The notes below the pieces were generated by a model. The model was not told where the DNA came from. It did no database searches and was given only the letters and a program-made list of their open reading frames with translations. The position numbers and the translations under genes were made by a program. A stretch of 64,000 nucleotides of DNA from Variovorax sp. SG517. Its GTDB lineage: Bacteria; Pseudomonadota; Gammaproteobacteria; Burkholderiales; Burkholderiaceae_C. Numbering within the stretch: the stretch's first letter is position 1; every line of letters begins with the position of its first letter. Shown in pieces: positions 52,482-61,474 of the stretch. Location of the stretch: contig NZ_JABMJG010000010.1 in NCBI RefSeq assembly GCF_013376045.1, forward strand, positions 1 through 64,000, given 5' to 3'.

Positions 52482-52874
52482 GGCGGGTCCTTCTTGGAGC
52501 GATTTGTTAATGAGACTTGGAGCAAGAGCGCTTAAGTCGTTGATTTTTCAGCGCTTTGGAGGCCATCCAGAGTTCCTGTGGATAACTTTGTTGACAAGCA
52601 TGCTGGACTCGCCGCCAAGCCTTGAAAATCAAGGCTCTGGCTGGATTGCCCGGAAAAAAAGCAAAGTTCAAATCCTATATAAATCAACAACTTAGCGTTG
52701 CTATCTCTTTGGGAGCAAAGAAAGCGGCTCCCTTCGGAATCTTGCGCAGTGCAGCACGCGTTTTGTGCATAAGTGGGAACCATATGCCGTTTTTGCGCTT
52801 GACAAACGGCGGCGTACCGACTCCCGGGGGCGCACCGCGGCCGCGCGAACCCGTTCTTGCTGATAACAGGTGTA
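52482..52874. other. AT-rich priA-hemE spacer with two DnaA boxes
   Basis: About 390 bases with lower GC than the rest of the window and no supported gene. It holds a perfect DnaA box, TTATCCACA on the minus strand (52585-52577), a second TTATGCACA (52772-52764), and a hairpin AGCCTTGA/TCAAGGCT (52618-52636, 3-base loop). Stretches such as CCTATATAAATCAAC are AT-rich. Roles in DnaA titration or promoter control for the divergent-looking priA side are inference. Confidence 0.5.
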
Positions 52875-53984
52875 TCAGCCGCGCATCGCGCGCGACCTGG
52901 CGTGCACCGCCGCCACCAGCGCCGCCACGTGCTCCGGCGGCGTGAACTGGCTGATGCCGTGGCCCAGGTTGAAGATGTGCGTCGGGCCCTGGGTGGCGCG
53001 GTCGGTGTGGGGCTTGCCGAAGGTGTCGAGCACCTTGGCCACCTCGGCCTCGATCCGCTCGGGCGGCGCGAACAGCACGTTGGGGTCGATGTTGCCCTGC
53101 AGCGCCTTGGCCTTGCCGTCCGTGCCTTCGGCAATCTGGCGGCGCGCGGCGGCCAGGTTCACGGTCCAGTCCACGCCAAGTACCTGGCAGTCGAGTTCGC
53201 GCATGGCTTCCAGCCACAGGCCGCCGCCCTTGGTGAACACGATGCGCGGCACCGGCTGGCCGTCGGCGCCGTTGCGCTTCAGGCCGGCCAGCACGCGGGC
53301 GGTGTAGGCGAGGCTGAATTCCTGGAACGCGCCGTCGGCCAGCACGCCGCCCCAACTGTCGAAAATCATCACGGCCTGCGCGCCGGCGTCGATCTGGGCG
53401 TTGAGATACGCGGCCACCGAATCGGCGTTCACGGCCAGCACGCGGTGCATCAGGTCGGGGCGGCCGTAGAGCATGCTCTTCACCAGGCGGTAGTCGCTGG
53501 AGCCGGCGCCTTCCACCATGTAGCAGGCCAGCGTCCACGGGCTGCCCGAGAAGCCGATCAGCGGCACGCGGCCATTCAGCGCCTTGCGGATCGAGGCCAC
53601 GGCGTCGAACACGTAGCGCAGCTTTTCCATGTCGGGCACTTCGAGCGCGGCCACCGCCGCCTCGTCGCGCAGCGGGCGCGCGAAGCGCGGGCCTTCGCCG
53701 GCCTCGAAGGACAGGCCCAGGCCCATGGCGTCGGGCACGGTGAGGATGTCGGAGAACAGGATGGCCGCGTCCAGCGGATAGCGCTCCAGCGGCTGCAGCG
53801 TGACCTCGGTGGCGTAGCCGGTGTTGGTGGCCAGCCCCATGAAGCTGCCCGCCTTAGCGCGGGTGGCCACGTATTCCGGCAGGTAGCGGCCGGCCTGGCG
53901 CATCAGCCAGACGGGCGTGTGGTCGGTGGCCTGGCGCCAGCAGGCCCGCAGGAAAGTGTCGTTTTGCAATGGGGCGAAAGGCAT
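52875..53984 (-). CDS. hemE: Uroporphyrinogen decarboxylase
   Basis: 369 residues from ATG 53984, starting MPFAPLQNDTFLRACWRQ. The signatures TPVWLMRQAGRYLPEY and the second, GFSGSPWTLACYMVEG, are intact, as are the FDSWGG stretch and the C-terminal LGHGI motif. It removes four acetate carboxyls from uroporphyrinogen III to give coproporphyrinogen III in heme synthesis. It lies 353+ bases from priA, with an AT-rich spacer between. A longer upstream frame is not needed. Confidence 0.97.
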   Translation of the reverse strand: MPFAPLQNDTFLRACWRQATDHTPVWLMRQAGRYLPEYVATRAKAGSFMGLATNTGYATEVTLQPLERYPLDAAILFSDILTVPDAMGLGLSFEAGEGPRFARPLRDEAAVAALEVPDMEKLRYVFDAVASIRKALNGRVPLIGFSGSPWTLACYMVEGAGSSDYRLVKSMLYGRPDLMHRVLAVNADSVAAYLNAQIDAGAQAVMIFDSWGGVLADGAFQEFSLAYTARVLAGLKRNGADGQPVPRIVFTKGGGLWLEAMRELDCQVLGVDWTVNLAAARRQIAEGTDGKAKALQGNIDPNVLFAPPERIEAEVAKVLDTFGKPHTDRATQGPTHIFNLGHGISQFTPPEHVAALVAAVHARSRAMRG

Positions 53985-54018
53985 TTCCCGATTGTCGCAG
54001 GGGTGTGTCCCGGCCCGC

Positions 54019-54954
54019 TCAGGCAACCGGCTTGCCGCCGAACGCGTCCGCCACGAGGCCGATGAGCCACTGCAGGGCCGGGTCGGCATCTTGCGCGGCC
54101 GTCCACAGCAGCGACACCTCGTAGGCCGGCGTCTCGAAAGGCAAGGGGCTCACCGCCAGCCCCAGCGCGTCCCGCCAGGTGGCGGCGGCGAAGGTGGGCA
54201 CCGTGGTGATCGCGGGCATCTGCCGCACGATGAAGGGGCTGGTCGCGAAGTTGCGGCTGGAGAAGACGACCTGGCGCGCGTGCCCCTTCTCGCGCAGCAG
54301 TTCGTCGACGAGCCCGCTGAGGTCGGCGCTGAACGAGGTCAGCAGGTGCGGGTGGCGCAGGTACTCGGCGAGCGTGATCTTCGTGCCGCGCAGCTTCACC
54401 AGCGCCGGGTTGTAGACACAGACGAAGTTCCAGCCGAACAGCGCGCGCTGCCGGTGCCACGAGGCGCGGTCGATGAAGACGCCTGCCGCCAGCTCGATCT
54501 CGGCCGCGTCGAGCATGGCGGGCGCATTCGTGCGGTCGGCCTCGCGCGCGATCAGCCGCACGCCGGGCGCCTCTTCGGAAAGCCGCTGCATCAGCCGCGG
54601 CATCAGCGCCACTTCGAGCGCGTCGCTCAGGCCGATGCGGAACACGCGCTCGGCCTTCGCCGGGTCGAACGCTGGCCGCGCATGCAGTGCCTGCTGCAGC
54701 GACAGCAGCAGCGGCTCGATGACGCGCGCAAGCTCCAGCGCACGCGGCGTCGGCGTCATGCCGTGCGAGGTGCGCACGAACAGCTCGTCGCCCAGCGCGG
54801 CGCGCAGGCGCTTGAGGGCGCCGCTCAATGCAGGCTGGCCGATGAACAGGCGCTGCGCCGCGCGCGTGACGCTGCGTTCGTGCAGCAGCGCGTGGAACAC
54901 CAGCAGCAGGTTCAAGTCGAGCCGCCTGAAATCACTTTCGTTGATGTATTCCAT
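54019..54954 (-). CDS. LysR-family transcriptional regulator
   Basis: 311 residues from ATG 54954. The winged helix is typical: RRLDLNLLLVFHALLHERSVTRAAQRLFIGQPALSGALKRLR-type sequence, with a periplasmic-binding-like effector domain after residue 95. It is divergent from the SDR gene across 73 bases, which contain a LysR-type T-N11-A palindrome. It most likely regulates that gene and itself. No effector can be named. Confidence 0.9.
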   Translation of the reverse strand: MEYINESDFRRLDLNLLLVFHALLHERSVTRAAQRLFIGQPALSGALKRLRAALGDELFVRTSHGMTPTPRALELARVIEPLLLSLQQALHARPAFDPAKAERVFRIGLSDALEVALMPRLMQRLSEEAPGVRLIAREADRTNAPAMLDAAEIELAAGVFIDRASWHRQRALFGWNFVCVYNPALVKLRGTKITLAEYLRHPHLLTSFSADLSGLVDELLREKGHARQVVFSSRNFATSPFIVRQMPAITTVPTFAAATWRDALGLAVSPLPFETPAYEVSLLWTAAQDADPALQWLIGLVADAFGGKPVA

Positions 54955-54957
54955 GGT

Positions 54958-54972
54958 TTCAAACGATTTGAA
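54958..54972. promoter_or_regulatory. LysR-type operator between regulator and SDR gene
   Basis: TTCAAACGATTTGAA is a perfect palindrome with 6-bp arms and a 3-base centre. Inside it TCAAACGATTTGA fits the LysR T-N11-A rule. It lies three bases before the regulator start codon in the divergent spacer, a usual place for autoregulation. Confidence 0.65.
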
Positions 54973-55027
54973 TGATAGTGCCGTGCTCCCTAACCTGAGG
55001 CCTCTTCCAGCATTCAAAGGAATCGGC

Positions 55028-55756
55028 ATGACCCAGAAGGAACAACAGCAACAGACGGTGGTGGTGGTCGGCGGCTCGTCGGGCGTGGGGCTCGAGACCG
55101 TGCGGCGCATGGCGGCGACCGGCGCGCGCGTGATCGCCACGGGGCGCGACAACGGCAAGCTGCAGGAGGCGATTGGTGGCCTGGGCGCGAACGTGAGCGG
55201 CGCGGCCTTCGACGCCTGCGACCGCGGCGCGCTCGATGCCTTCTTCGACAGGGTCGGGCCCGTCGACCACCTGGTGCTGACGCTCAGCGGCGGCGAGGGC
55301 GCGGGCGAGTTCGCGCAGCTCGACCTGCAGTCGCTGCGCCGCGGCTTCGAGGCCAAGTTCTGGCCGCAGCTCGAGGCCGCGCAGTCCGGCGCCCGCGTGC
55401 TGCGCAAGGGCGGCAGCCTGACCTTCGTGACGGCGATTTCCGCGCGCAACTCGCTGCCCGGCACGGCGGGGCTCGCGGCCATCAACGGCGCGATCGAGGC
55501 GATGGTGGGCAGCCTGGCGCGCGAGCTGAAGCCGAGCCGCGTGAACGCGGTGTCGCCCGGCCTGGTCGACACGCCCTGGTGGAACCGCGTGCCCGCCGCG
55601 ATGAAGGACGACCTGTTCCGCCAGCAGGTCGAGACGCTGCCCGTCGGCCGCGTGGGCCGTCCGCAGGACGTGGCGCATGCGATCCAGTTCCTGATCGAGA
55701 ACGGCTACACCACGGGCACCGTCATCGAGTGCGACGGAGGGCTGCGGCTGGTGTGA
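55028..55756 (+). CDS. SDR-family protein with altered catalytic site
   Basis: 242 residues. The NAD(P)-binding motif GGSSGVGL and Rossmann strands are present, and the C-terminal VNAVSPGLVDTPWW and GTVIECDGGLRLV segments are typical of classical short-chain dehydrogenases. The catalytic Ser lies near 138 (TAISARNSLPG), but no Tyr or Lys stands in the following YxxxK position (the region reads LAAINGAIEAM). It is either inactive as an oxidoreductase or uses different chemistry. It is divergent from the LysR gene. Confidence 0.85.
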   Translation: MTQKEQQQQTVVVVGGSSGVGLETVRRMAATGARVIATGRDNGKLQEAIGGLGANVSGAAFDACDRGALDAFFDRVGPVDHLVLTLSGGEGAGEFAQLDLQSLRRGFEAKFWPQLEAAQSGARVLRKGGSLTFVTAISARNSLPGTAGLAAINGAIEAMVGSLARELKPSRVNAVSPGLVDTPWWNRVPAAMKDDLFRQQVETLPVGRVGRPQDVAHAIQFLIENGYTTGTVIECDGGLRLV

Positions 55757-55945
55757 GTCGAAGCGCCGGCAGCACCCGAAAGTTCCTGGGCCGGGGCATG
55801 CATGGGGCGGGCATCGAAAAGTTTTGTTGAAAAAACGGGGGGTGGATACAGAGCGATACGCAGGACCGGGCGAACGGCGGTTCGAGGCGCGAAAGTCGGA
55901 TCCATCGACCTTCCACCACAACCTCCAGCCATCCAGGAAAGCCCC

Positions 55946-56962
55946 ATGACATCGTCGCTCCAACTGCCCCGCAGATCCTTCCTCGCCGCCGCGGCCCTCG
56001 GCGCCGCAGCCGCCCAGCTGGCGGCGCTCACGCCGGCTTTCGCCCAGGCCGCCGGGGCGCCCCGGCGCCTCGAGCCGCTCAAGAGCATCGATGCCGGCAC
56101 GCTCAACATCGGCTACTACGAAGCGGGCCCGGCCGACGGCGCGCCGGTGATCCTGCTGCACGGCTGGCCCTATGACATCCACATGTTCGTCGACGTGGCG
56201 CCGGCGCTCGCGGCGGCCGGCTTTCGCGTCATCGTGCCGTACCTGCGCGGCTACGGCACCACGCGCTTCCTGTCGGCGGACACGCCGCGCAACGGGCAGC
56301 AGTCGGTGGTCGCCGTGGACATCATCGCGCTGATGGACGCGCTCAAGATCCAGGTCGCCACCGTCGCCGGCTGCGACTGGGGCGCGCGCACCGCCTGCAT
56401 CATGGCCGCGCTGTGGCCGCAGCGCGTGAAGGCGCTGGTGTCGGTGAGCGGCTACCTCATCGGCAGCCAGGAGGCCGGCAAGGTGCCGCTGCCGCCGCAG
56501 GCCGAGCTGCAGTGGTGGTACCAGTATTACTTCGCGACCGAGCGCGGCCGCGCCGGCTACGAGAAGAACCGCCACGACTTCGCCAGGCTGATCTGGCAGA
56601 CCGCGTCGCCCAAGTGGAACTTCGACGCGGCCACCTTCGATCGCAGCGCCGTGGCGCTCGACAACCCCGACCACGTGGCCATCACGGTCCACAACTACCG
56701 CTGGCGCCTCGGCCTGGCCGAGGGCGAGGCGAAGTACCAGGCCCTGGAGGAGCGGCTCGCCAAGGCGCCCGTGATCGGCGTGCCCACCATCACGCTCGAA
56801 GGCGACGCCAACGGCGCGCCGCACCCGGAGCCCAGCGCCTACGCGAAGAAGTTCTCGGGACGCTACGAACACCGGCTGGTCAGCGGCGGCATCGGCCACA
56901 ACCTGCCGCAGGAAGCGCCCGAGGCCTTCGCGAAGGCGGTGATCGACGTCGCGCGCGGCTGA
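55946..56962 (+). CDS. Tat-exported alpha/beta hydrolase, epoxide-hydrolase-like
   Basis: 338 residues from ATG 55946. An N-terminal twin-arginine signal (LPRRSFLAAAALG, then AFAQA) marks export in folded form. The hydrolase core has HGWPYD and the oxyanion region, and the nucleophile motif reads GCDWGART, with Asp as in epoxide hydrolases and haloalkane dehalogenases. The catalytic His is near GGIGHNLPQEAP close to the C terminus. It is followed 32 bases on by an aldehyde-dehydrogenase homologue on the same strand. Confidence 0.85.
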   Translation: MTSSLQLPRRSFLAAAALGAAAAQLAALTPAFAQAAGAPRRLEPLKSIDAGTLNIGYYEAGPADGAPVILLHGWPYDIHMFVDVAPALAAAGFRVIVPYLRGYGTTRFLSADTPRNGQQSVVAVDIIALMDALKIQVATVAGCDWGARTACIMAALWPQRVKALVSVSGYLIGSQEAGKVPLPPQAELQWWYQYYFATERGRAGYEKNRHDFARLIWQTASPKWNFDAATFDRSAVALDNPDHVAITVHNYRWRLGLAEGEAKYQALEERLAKAPVIGVPTITLEGDANGAPHPEPSAYAKKFSGRYEHRLVSGGIGHNLPQEAPEAFAKAVIDVARG

Positions 56963-56994
56963 GTCGACAAGCCCTGAGCGCAGGAACGACGAAC

Positions 56995-58422
56995 ATGTGG
57001 AACATCCACCAGGCCTACATCGACGGCGCCTTCGTGCCCGTGCAGGGCGGCGAGCGGCTGGAGATCGTCAACCCGGCCACCGGGCAGCCGATCGGCACCG
57101 TGACGCTGGCGAACCGCGACGACGCGAAGCGGGCGATCGAAGCCGCGGGCCGGGCGCAGCCGGCAATGGCCGGCAGCAGCAAGGCGCGGCGCATAGCCAT
57201 GCTCAGGCGCCTCGAAGCCGCCGTGCTGGCGCGTACCGAGCAGATCTGCGAAGCCACCATCGAGGAATACGGCGGTCCGCTGGCGCGCTCGCGCTGGGTC
57301 AGCAACTACGCATCGCAATGCTTCGCCGACACGGCGCGGATGCTGGAAGGCTACGAGTTCGAGCGCCGCATGGGTGACGCGGTCGTGCGCATGGAGCCGG
57401 TCGGCGTGGCCGGACTCATCGCGCCATGGAACAGCACCGCAGGGAGCATCTGCAGCAAGCTGGCCTCGGCCGTCGCCGCGGGCTGCGCATCGGTGATCAA
57501 GCCCAGCGAGTTCAGCCCGCTGCAGGCGCGGGTCGTGACCGAGGCGCTGCACGAAGCCGGGCTGCCCGCGGGCGCGGTCAACGTGCTGCTCGGACGCGGC
57601 GGCGACGTGGGCGACGAGATCGCCACCCATCCGGCGATCGCCAAGATCTCGTTCACCGGCTCGACGGCCACCGGCAAGCTCATCGCGCGCGCGGGCCTGG
57701 ACACGCTCAAGCGCGTGAGTCTCGCGCTCTCGGGCAAGTCGGCCACCGTGGTGCTGGACGATGCAGACCTGCCGGCGGCGCTGCCCATGGCGCTGGGCGC
57801 GGCCTTCATGAACAACGGCCAGGCCTGCGTGGCGGGCACGCGGCTGCTGATTCCGAACGCGCAGATGGCGCAGGCCATCGAGATCCTGCGCGCGGCGGCA
57901 GCGGCCATGCGCGTGGGCGATCCGCGCGACCCCGCCACCGCGGTCGGGCCGCTGGCGAGCAAGGCGCAGTTCGAGCGCGTGCAGCGCTACATCCGCCGCG
58001 GGCTCGAGCAGGGCGCGACGCTCGTGGCCGGCGGCGAGGGCCGGCCGGATGGTTTCGACAAGGGCTGGTTCGTGCGCCCCACCGTGTTCGCGGGCGTGCG
58101 CAACGACATGGACATCGCGCGCGAGGAGATCTTCGGGCCGGTGCTCTCGGTGATCGGCTACGACGGCGATGACGAAGCGGTGGAGATCGCGAACGACTCG
58201 CCGTACGGGCTGCAGGCCTACGTCTTCTCCTCGCAGCCGCAGCGCGCGCTGGATGTGGCTTCTCGGCTGCGCGCCGGCACGGTGCTGGTCAACCGCGTCA
58301 CGCCCGAGCTGAGCGCGCCTTTCGGCGGCGTGAAGCAGTCGGGCATCGGCAGGGAGTTCGGGCTCTTCGGCATGGAAGCCTTCCTGGAGCCGAAGACGAT
58401 GGCGGCCGCACGGTCGGGCTGA
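56995..58422 (+). CDS. Aldehyde dehydrogenase family protein lacking the catalytic-base Glu
   Basis: 475 residues with full ALDH fold. Present are PWN (N146), KPSE (K169), the FTGST loop and the nucleophile Cys278 in NNGQACVAG. The general-base position of the usual ELGGK box is Ala244 (ALSGK). The spacing from Ala244 to Cys278 is 34 residues, the same as Glu268 to Cys302 in ALDH2, so alignment is unambiguous. Loss of this Glu usually strongly reduces dehydrogenase turnover. It forms a unit with the upstream exported hydrolase, though they would act in different compartments. Confidence 0.9.
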   Translation: MWNIHQAYIDGAFVPVQGGERLEIVNPATGQPIGTVTLANRDDAKRAIEAAGRAQPAMAGSSKARRIAMLRRLEAAVLARTEQICEATIEEYGGPLARSRWVSNYASQCFADTARMLEGYEFERRMGDAVVRMEPVGVAGLIAPWNSTAGSICSKLASAVAAGCASVIKPSEFSPLQARVVTEALHEAGLPAGAVNVLLGRGGDVGDEIATHPAIAKISFTGSTATGKLIARAGLDTLKRVSLALSGKSATVVLDDADLPAALPMALGAAFMNNGQACVAGTRLLIPNAQMAQAIEILRAAAAAMRVGDPRDPATAVGPLASKAQFERVQRYIRRGLEQGATLVAGGEGRPDGFDKGWFVRPTVFAGVRNDMDIAREEIFGPVLSVIGYDGDDEAVEIANDSPYGLQAYVFSSQPQRALDVASRLRAGTVLVNRVTPELSAPFGGVKQSGIGREFGLFGMEAFLEPKTMAAARSG

Positions 58423-58483
58423 AGTCGGGCTGAAGCCGAGCGGGGGCGGCAAGGAGGGGGTGGGGCAGGCGCTATCCTGCCTC

Positions 58484-60001
58484 ATGCTTTCTACAGAATC
58501 CGCTTCCGTCGCGTCGAACGCCGGCAGGAGGCAATCGGGGGCCTGGGCGTGGCTCTTCTCCGTCCTGATCTTGCTGTGCATCGCGCTGGGCTCATGCCCG
58601 GCGTTCGCGCAGACGAAGACGACCCTGGTGCCCGTGCCGCCGATGAAGACGCGCGTGGTCGACCTCACGAACACGCTGGACGCGAGCGAGACTGCCGCGC
58701 TGCGCCAGGAGATTTCGGAGCTCGAGAGCAGCACGCAGGCGCAGCTCGCGGTGCTGATCGTGCCGACGACCGGCCGGGAGACGATCGAACAATTCGCCAC
58801 GCGCGTGTTCGCGACCTGGAAGCTGGGCCGCAAGGACGAGGACGACGGCGTGCTGGTGCTCGTCGCGCTGAAGGACCGCAGGATGCGCATCGAGGTTGGC
58901 AAGGGGCTCGAAGGCACGATCACCGACATCCAGGCCGCCGCGATCATCGACCGGGAGATGGTGCCGCGCTTTCGCAACGGCGACTACGCGGGCGGCGTGC
59001 AGGCCGCGGTGCGGGCGCTCTCGCAGCTGATCGGTGCGCCGGCGACGGCGCAGCCCTGGCCCGACACGCTCGCATCGGACACAGCGTCCGCGCCGATGCC
59101 GGTGGATGAAGAGGCCGTGCGCGAGCCGACCTCATCCGGCGGAGGCCTCACGCCGGAGGGGAAGGCCTTCCTGGGCGTCATGCTGTGGAGCATCGGCGTG
59201 GGTGCGTGGCATGGGCTTGGCGCGGGGCCGCTCGTCGCCGCGCGCCGCCGCGCCTCGCGACCCGCTTCGCGCGGCAAGCGTTCGGGCAAGCGAGGGCGGC
59301 GCCTGCATCGCCCCGAGCCCTGGGCCGAGGCGCTGCAGGAGATCGAACCCGAAGCGCCCCGCAAGCCGCGCGACTGGCGGCTCGTGCTCGGCCTTGTCGG
59401 CGCGGGTCCGCTGGGCGGGGCGGCCATGCTGCTGAATCCCTTCATGGCGTGGGTCCTCGCCATTCCCGCGCTCTTCCTCTATGGCCTCGGCTACCTGTGC
59501 GGGCGCGTGAAGGAAGTGGCTTACGTGCTCGGCGGCATCGCCGCGGTGATTGCCGCGCTGGTCTGCATCGCCTTCATCGTCGGCGCCGATGCGTTCTGGC
59601 CGGGCTTTCTGTGGGCGCTGGCCATCGGCGGCGCGGGCCTGCTGGTCACGGTCATCGTCTTCGGCATCCGCAACACCTGGCGGGACGGCAGCGTGCTCGG
59701 GTTCGCGGTCCGCTGGATCGTCGTGCTGGGCGTGGTCGTCGCGGCGGTGGTGATCAGCGAGCCCGGACCGTTCTTCGACGAGACGTGGATCCCGGTTGCC
59801 GTTGCGAGCGTTCTCGCGCTGCTGTTCATGTTCGTCTTCCCGAGCTTCGGCTCGGGTTCGGGGGACGGCGACAGCTCGGACAGCGGCTGGAGCAGCGGCT
59901 CGTCGAGCAGTTCTTCGAGCAGCAGCAGCAGTTCGTCGGGCAGCTCTTCGTCCGGCGGTGGCGGCTCCAGCAGCGGAGGCGGGGCCTCCGGCAGCTGGTA
60001 G
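58484..60001 (+). CDS. TPM-domain (YgcG-like) membrane protein with Ser-rich tail
   Basis: 505 residues from ATG 58484. A signal-peptide-like segment (LFSVLILLCIALGS) is followed by a TPM domain with VVDLTNTLDASETAALRQEISELE and GVLVLVALKDRRMRIEVGKGLEGTITD. Then come several membrane helices (residues about 310-450) and a C-terminal tail of 50 residues almost wholly Ser/Gly, ending GASGSW. TPM proteins include thylakoid phosphatase-like and photosystem II repair factors; in bacteria the role is unclear. It ends just before the convergent citrate transporter. Confidence 0.85.
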   Translation: MLSTESASVASNAGRRQSGAWAWLFSVLILLCIALGSCPAFAQTKTTLVPVPPMKTRVVDLTNTLDASETAALRQEISELESSTQAQLAVLIVPTTGRETIEQFATRVFATWKLGRKDEDDGVLVLVALKDRRMRIEVGKGLEGTITDIQAAAIIDREMVPRFRNGDYAGGVQAAVRALSQLIGAPATAQPWPDTLASDTASAPMPVDEEAVREPTSSGGGLTPEGKAFLGVMLWSIGVGAWHGLGAGPLVAARRRASRPASRGKRSGKRGRRLHRPEPWAEALQEIEPEAPRKPRDWRLVLGLVGAGPLGGAAMLLNPFMAWVLAIPALFLYGLGYLCGRVKEVAYVLGGIAAVIAALVCIAFIVGADAFWPGFLWALAIGGAGLLVTVIVFGIRNTWRDGSVLGFAVRWIVVLGVVVAAVVISEPGPFFDETWIPVAVASVLALLFMFVFPSFGSGSGDGDSSDSGWSSGSSSSSSSSSSSSSGSSSSGGGGSSSGGGASGSW

Positions 60002-60008
60002 CCGCCGG

Positions 60009-61346
60009 TCAGACCACCGGCACGCGCCGCGCGTCGGCCGGGTTCACGTTGCGCCGGTACAGCACCAGCGTCGCGATCAGCCCGCACACGGCGGCGGCCG
60101 TCATCCACAGGCCCGGCGCGCCCTTGTCGCCGGTCATCTCGATCAGCCCCGTGGCGATGGCCGGCGTGAAGCCGCCGAAGAGCGCGGTGGCCAGGCTGTA
60201 GGCCAGCGAGAAGCCGGCGGTGCGCACGCTCACAGGCATCACCTCGGTGAGCGCGACCACCATCGCGCCGTTGTAGCTGGCGTACAGGAACGACAGCCAC
60301 AGCTCGACCGCGAGCATGCGCGCGAAGCTGGGCTCGCCGACCAGCCACTTGAGGGCAGGGTAGGCGGTGAGGATGGTCAGCACCGTGAACACGACCAGCA
60401 GCGGCTTGCGGCCCACGCGGTCGGACAGCGCGCCCATGATCGGCAGCCAGATGAAGTTGGAGATGGCCACGCACAGCGTGACGATCAGCGCGTCGGTGGT
60501 GCTCAGGTGCAGCACGGCCTTGCCGAAGGTGGGCGTGTAGACGGTGATCAGGTAGAACGACACGGTGGTCATCGACACCAGCATCATCCCGGCGATGACC
60601 AGGCCCCAGTTGGCGACCATCGAGCGGAAGATCTCGCGCGCGTCGGGACGGTGCTTGCGCGCCATGAACTCCTCGGTCTCCTGCAGCGAGCGGCGGATGA
60701 TGAAGAGCACCGGCACGATCAGGCAGCCCACGAAGAAGGGAATGCGCCAGTAGAAGTCGCCGATCTCCTGCGGCGTGAAGGTCACGTTGAGCCAGTAGCC
60801 GATGGCCGCGGCCACGACGATGGCCACCTGCTGGCTGGCCGACTGCCAGCTCACGTAGAAGCCCTTGCGGCCCGGCGTCGCCATCTCCGACAGGTACACC
60901 GACACGCCGCCGAGCTCCACGCCGGCCGAGAAGCCCTGCAGCAGCCGCCCGATCAGCACCAGCACCGGAGCCGCGATGCCGATGGTCGCGTAGGCCGGCA
61001 CACAGGCGATCAGCAGCGTGCCGAGCGCCATCAGCGCGAGCGTGACGATCAGGCCCTGGCGGCGGCCGACGCGGTCGACGTACGCGCCCAGGAAGATCGC
61101 GCCCAGCGGCCGCATCAGGAAGCCGGCGCCGAAGGTCATGAAGGTCAGCATCAGCGAGGCGTACTCGTTGCCCGACGGGAAGAAGGCCTTCGAGATCTGC
61201 GTAGCGTAGAAGCCGAACAGGAAGAAGTCGAACATCTCCATGAAGTTGCCGCCGGTCACGCGCAGGACGGTGGCGAACTTGGAGGAGGAAGCGGTGGAGG
61301 CGTGGGCAGCGGTGCCCGTTTGCGCGGCGCTGGGCGCAGGATTCAT
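60009..61346 (-). CDS. MHS-family citrate-type proton symporter
   Basis: 445 residues from ATG 61346 with twelve membrane helices of the metabolite:H+ symporter family. GNFMEMFDFFLFGFYATQI, the motif A stretch GAYVDRVGRRQGL, the RLLQGFSAGVELGGVSVYLSE block and the FYVSWQSASQQVAI segment resemble citrate and tricarballylate symporters (CitA/TcuC type). It would import a tricarboxylate with protons. The gene is convergent with the TPM gene. No regulator is adjacent. Confidence 0.88.
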   Translation of the reverse strand: MNPAPSAAQTGTAAHASTASSSKFATVLRVTGGNFMEMFDFFLFGFYATQISKAFFPSGNEYASLMLTFMTFGAGFLMRPLGAIFLGAYVDRVGRRQGLIVTLALMALGTLLIACVPAYATIGIAAPVLVLIGRLLQGFSAGVELGGVSVYLSEMATPGRKGFYVSWQSASQQVAIVVAAAIGYWLNVTFTPQEIGDFYWRIPFFVGCLIVPVLFIIRRSLQETEEFMARKHRPDAREIFRSMVANWGLVIAGMMLVSMTTVSFYLITVYTPTFGKAVLHLSTTDALIVTLCVAISNFIWLPIMGALSDRVGRKPLLVVFTVLTILTAYPALKWLVGEPSFARMLAVELWLSFLYASYNGAMVVALTEVMPVSVRTAGFSLAYSLATALFGGFTPAIATGLIEMTGDKGAPGLWMTAAAVCGLIATLVLYRRNVNPADARRVPVV

Positions 61347-61474
61347 CTTGTTGTCCCCTTGGGCAGTACTGGCGATGTGCTCGCCCAAGGGTAGTACCGG
61401 CTCCCCGACCGCAACCTGACTGCGGCGGTCAGGTAGCTGTCACTCGCCGCCGCAGTCGGCGGGCGGGCAGGCGC

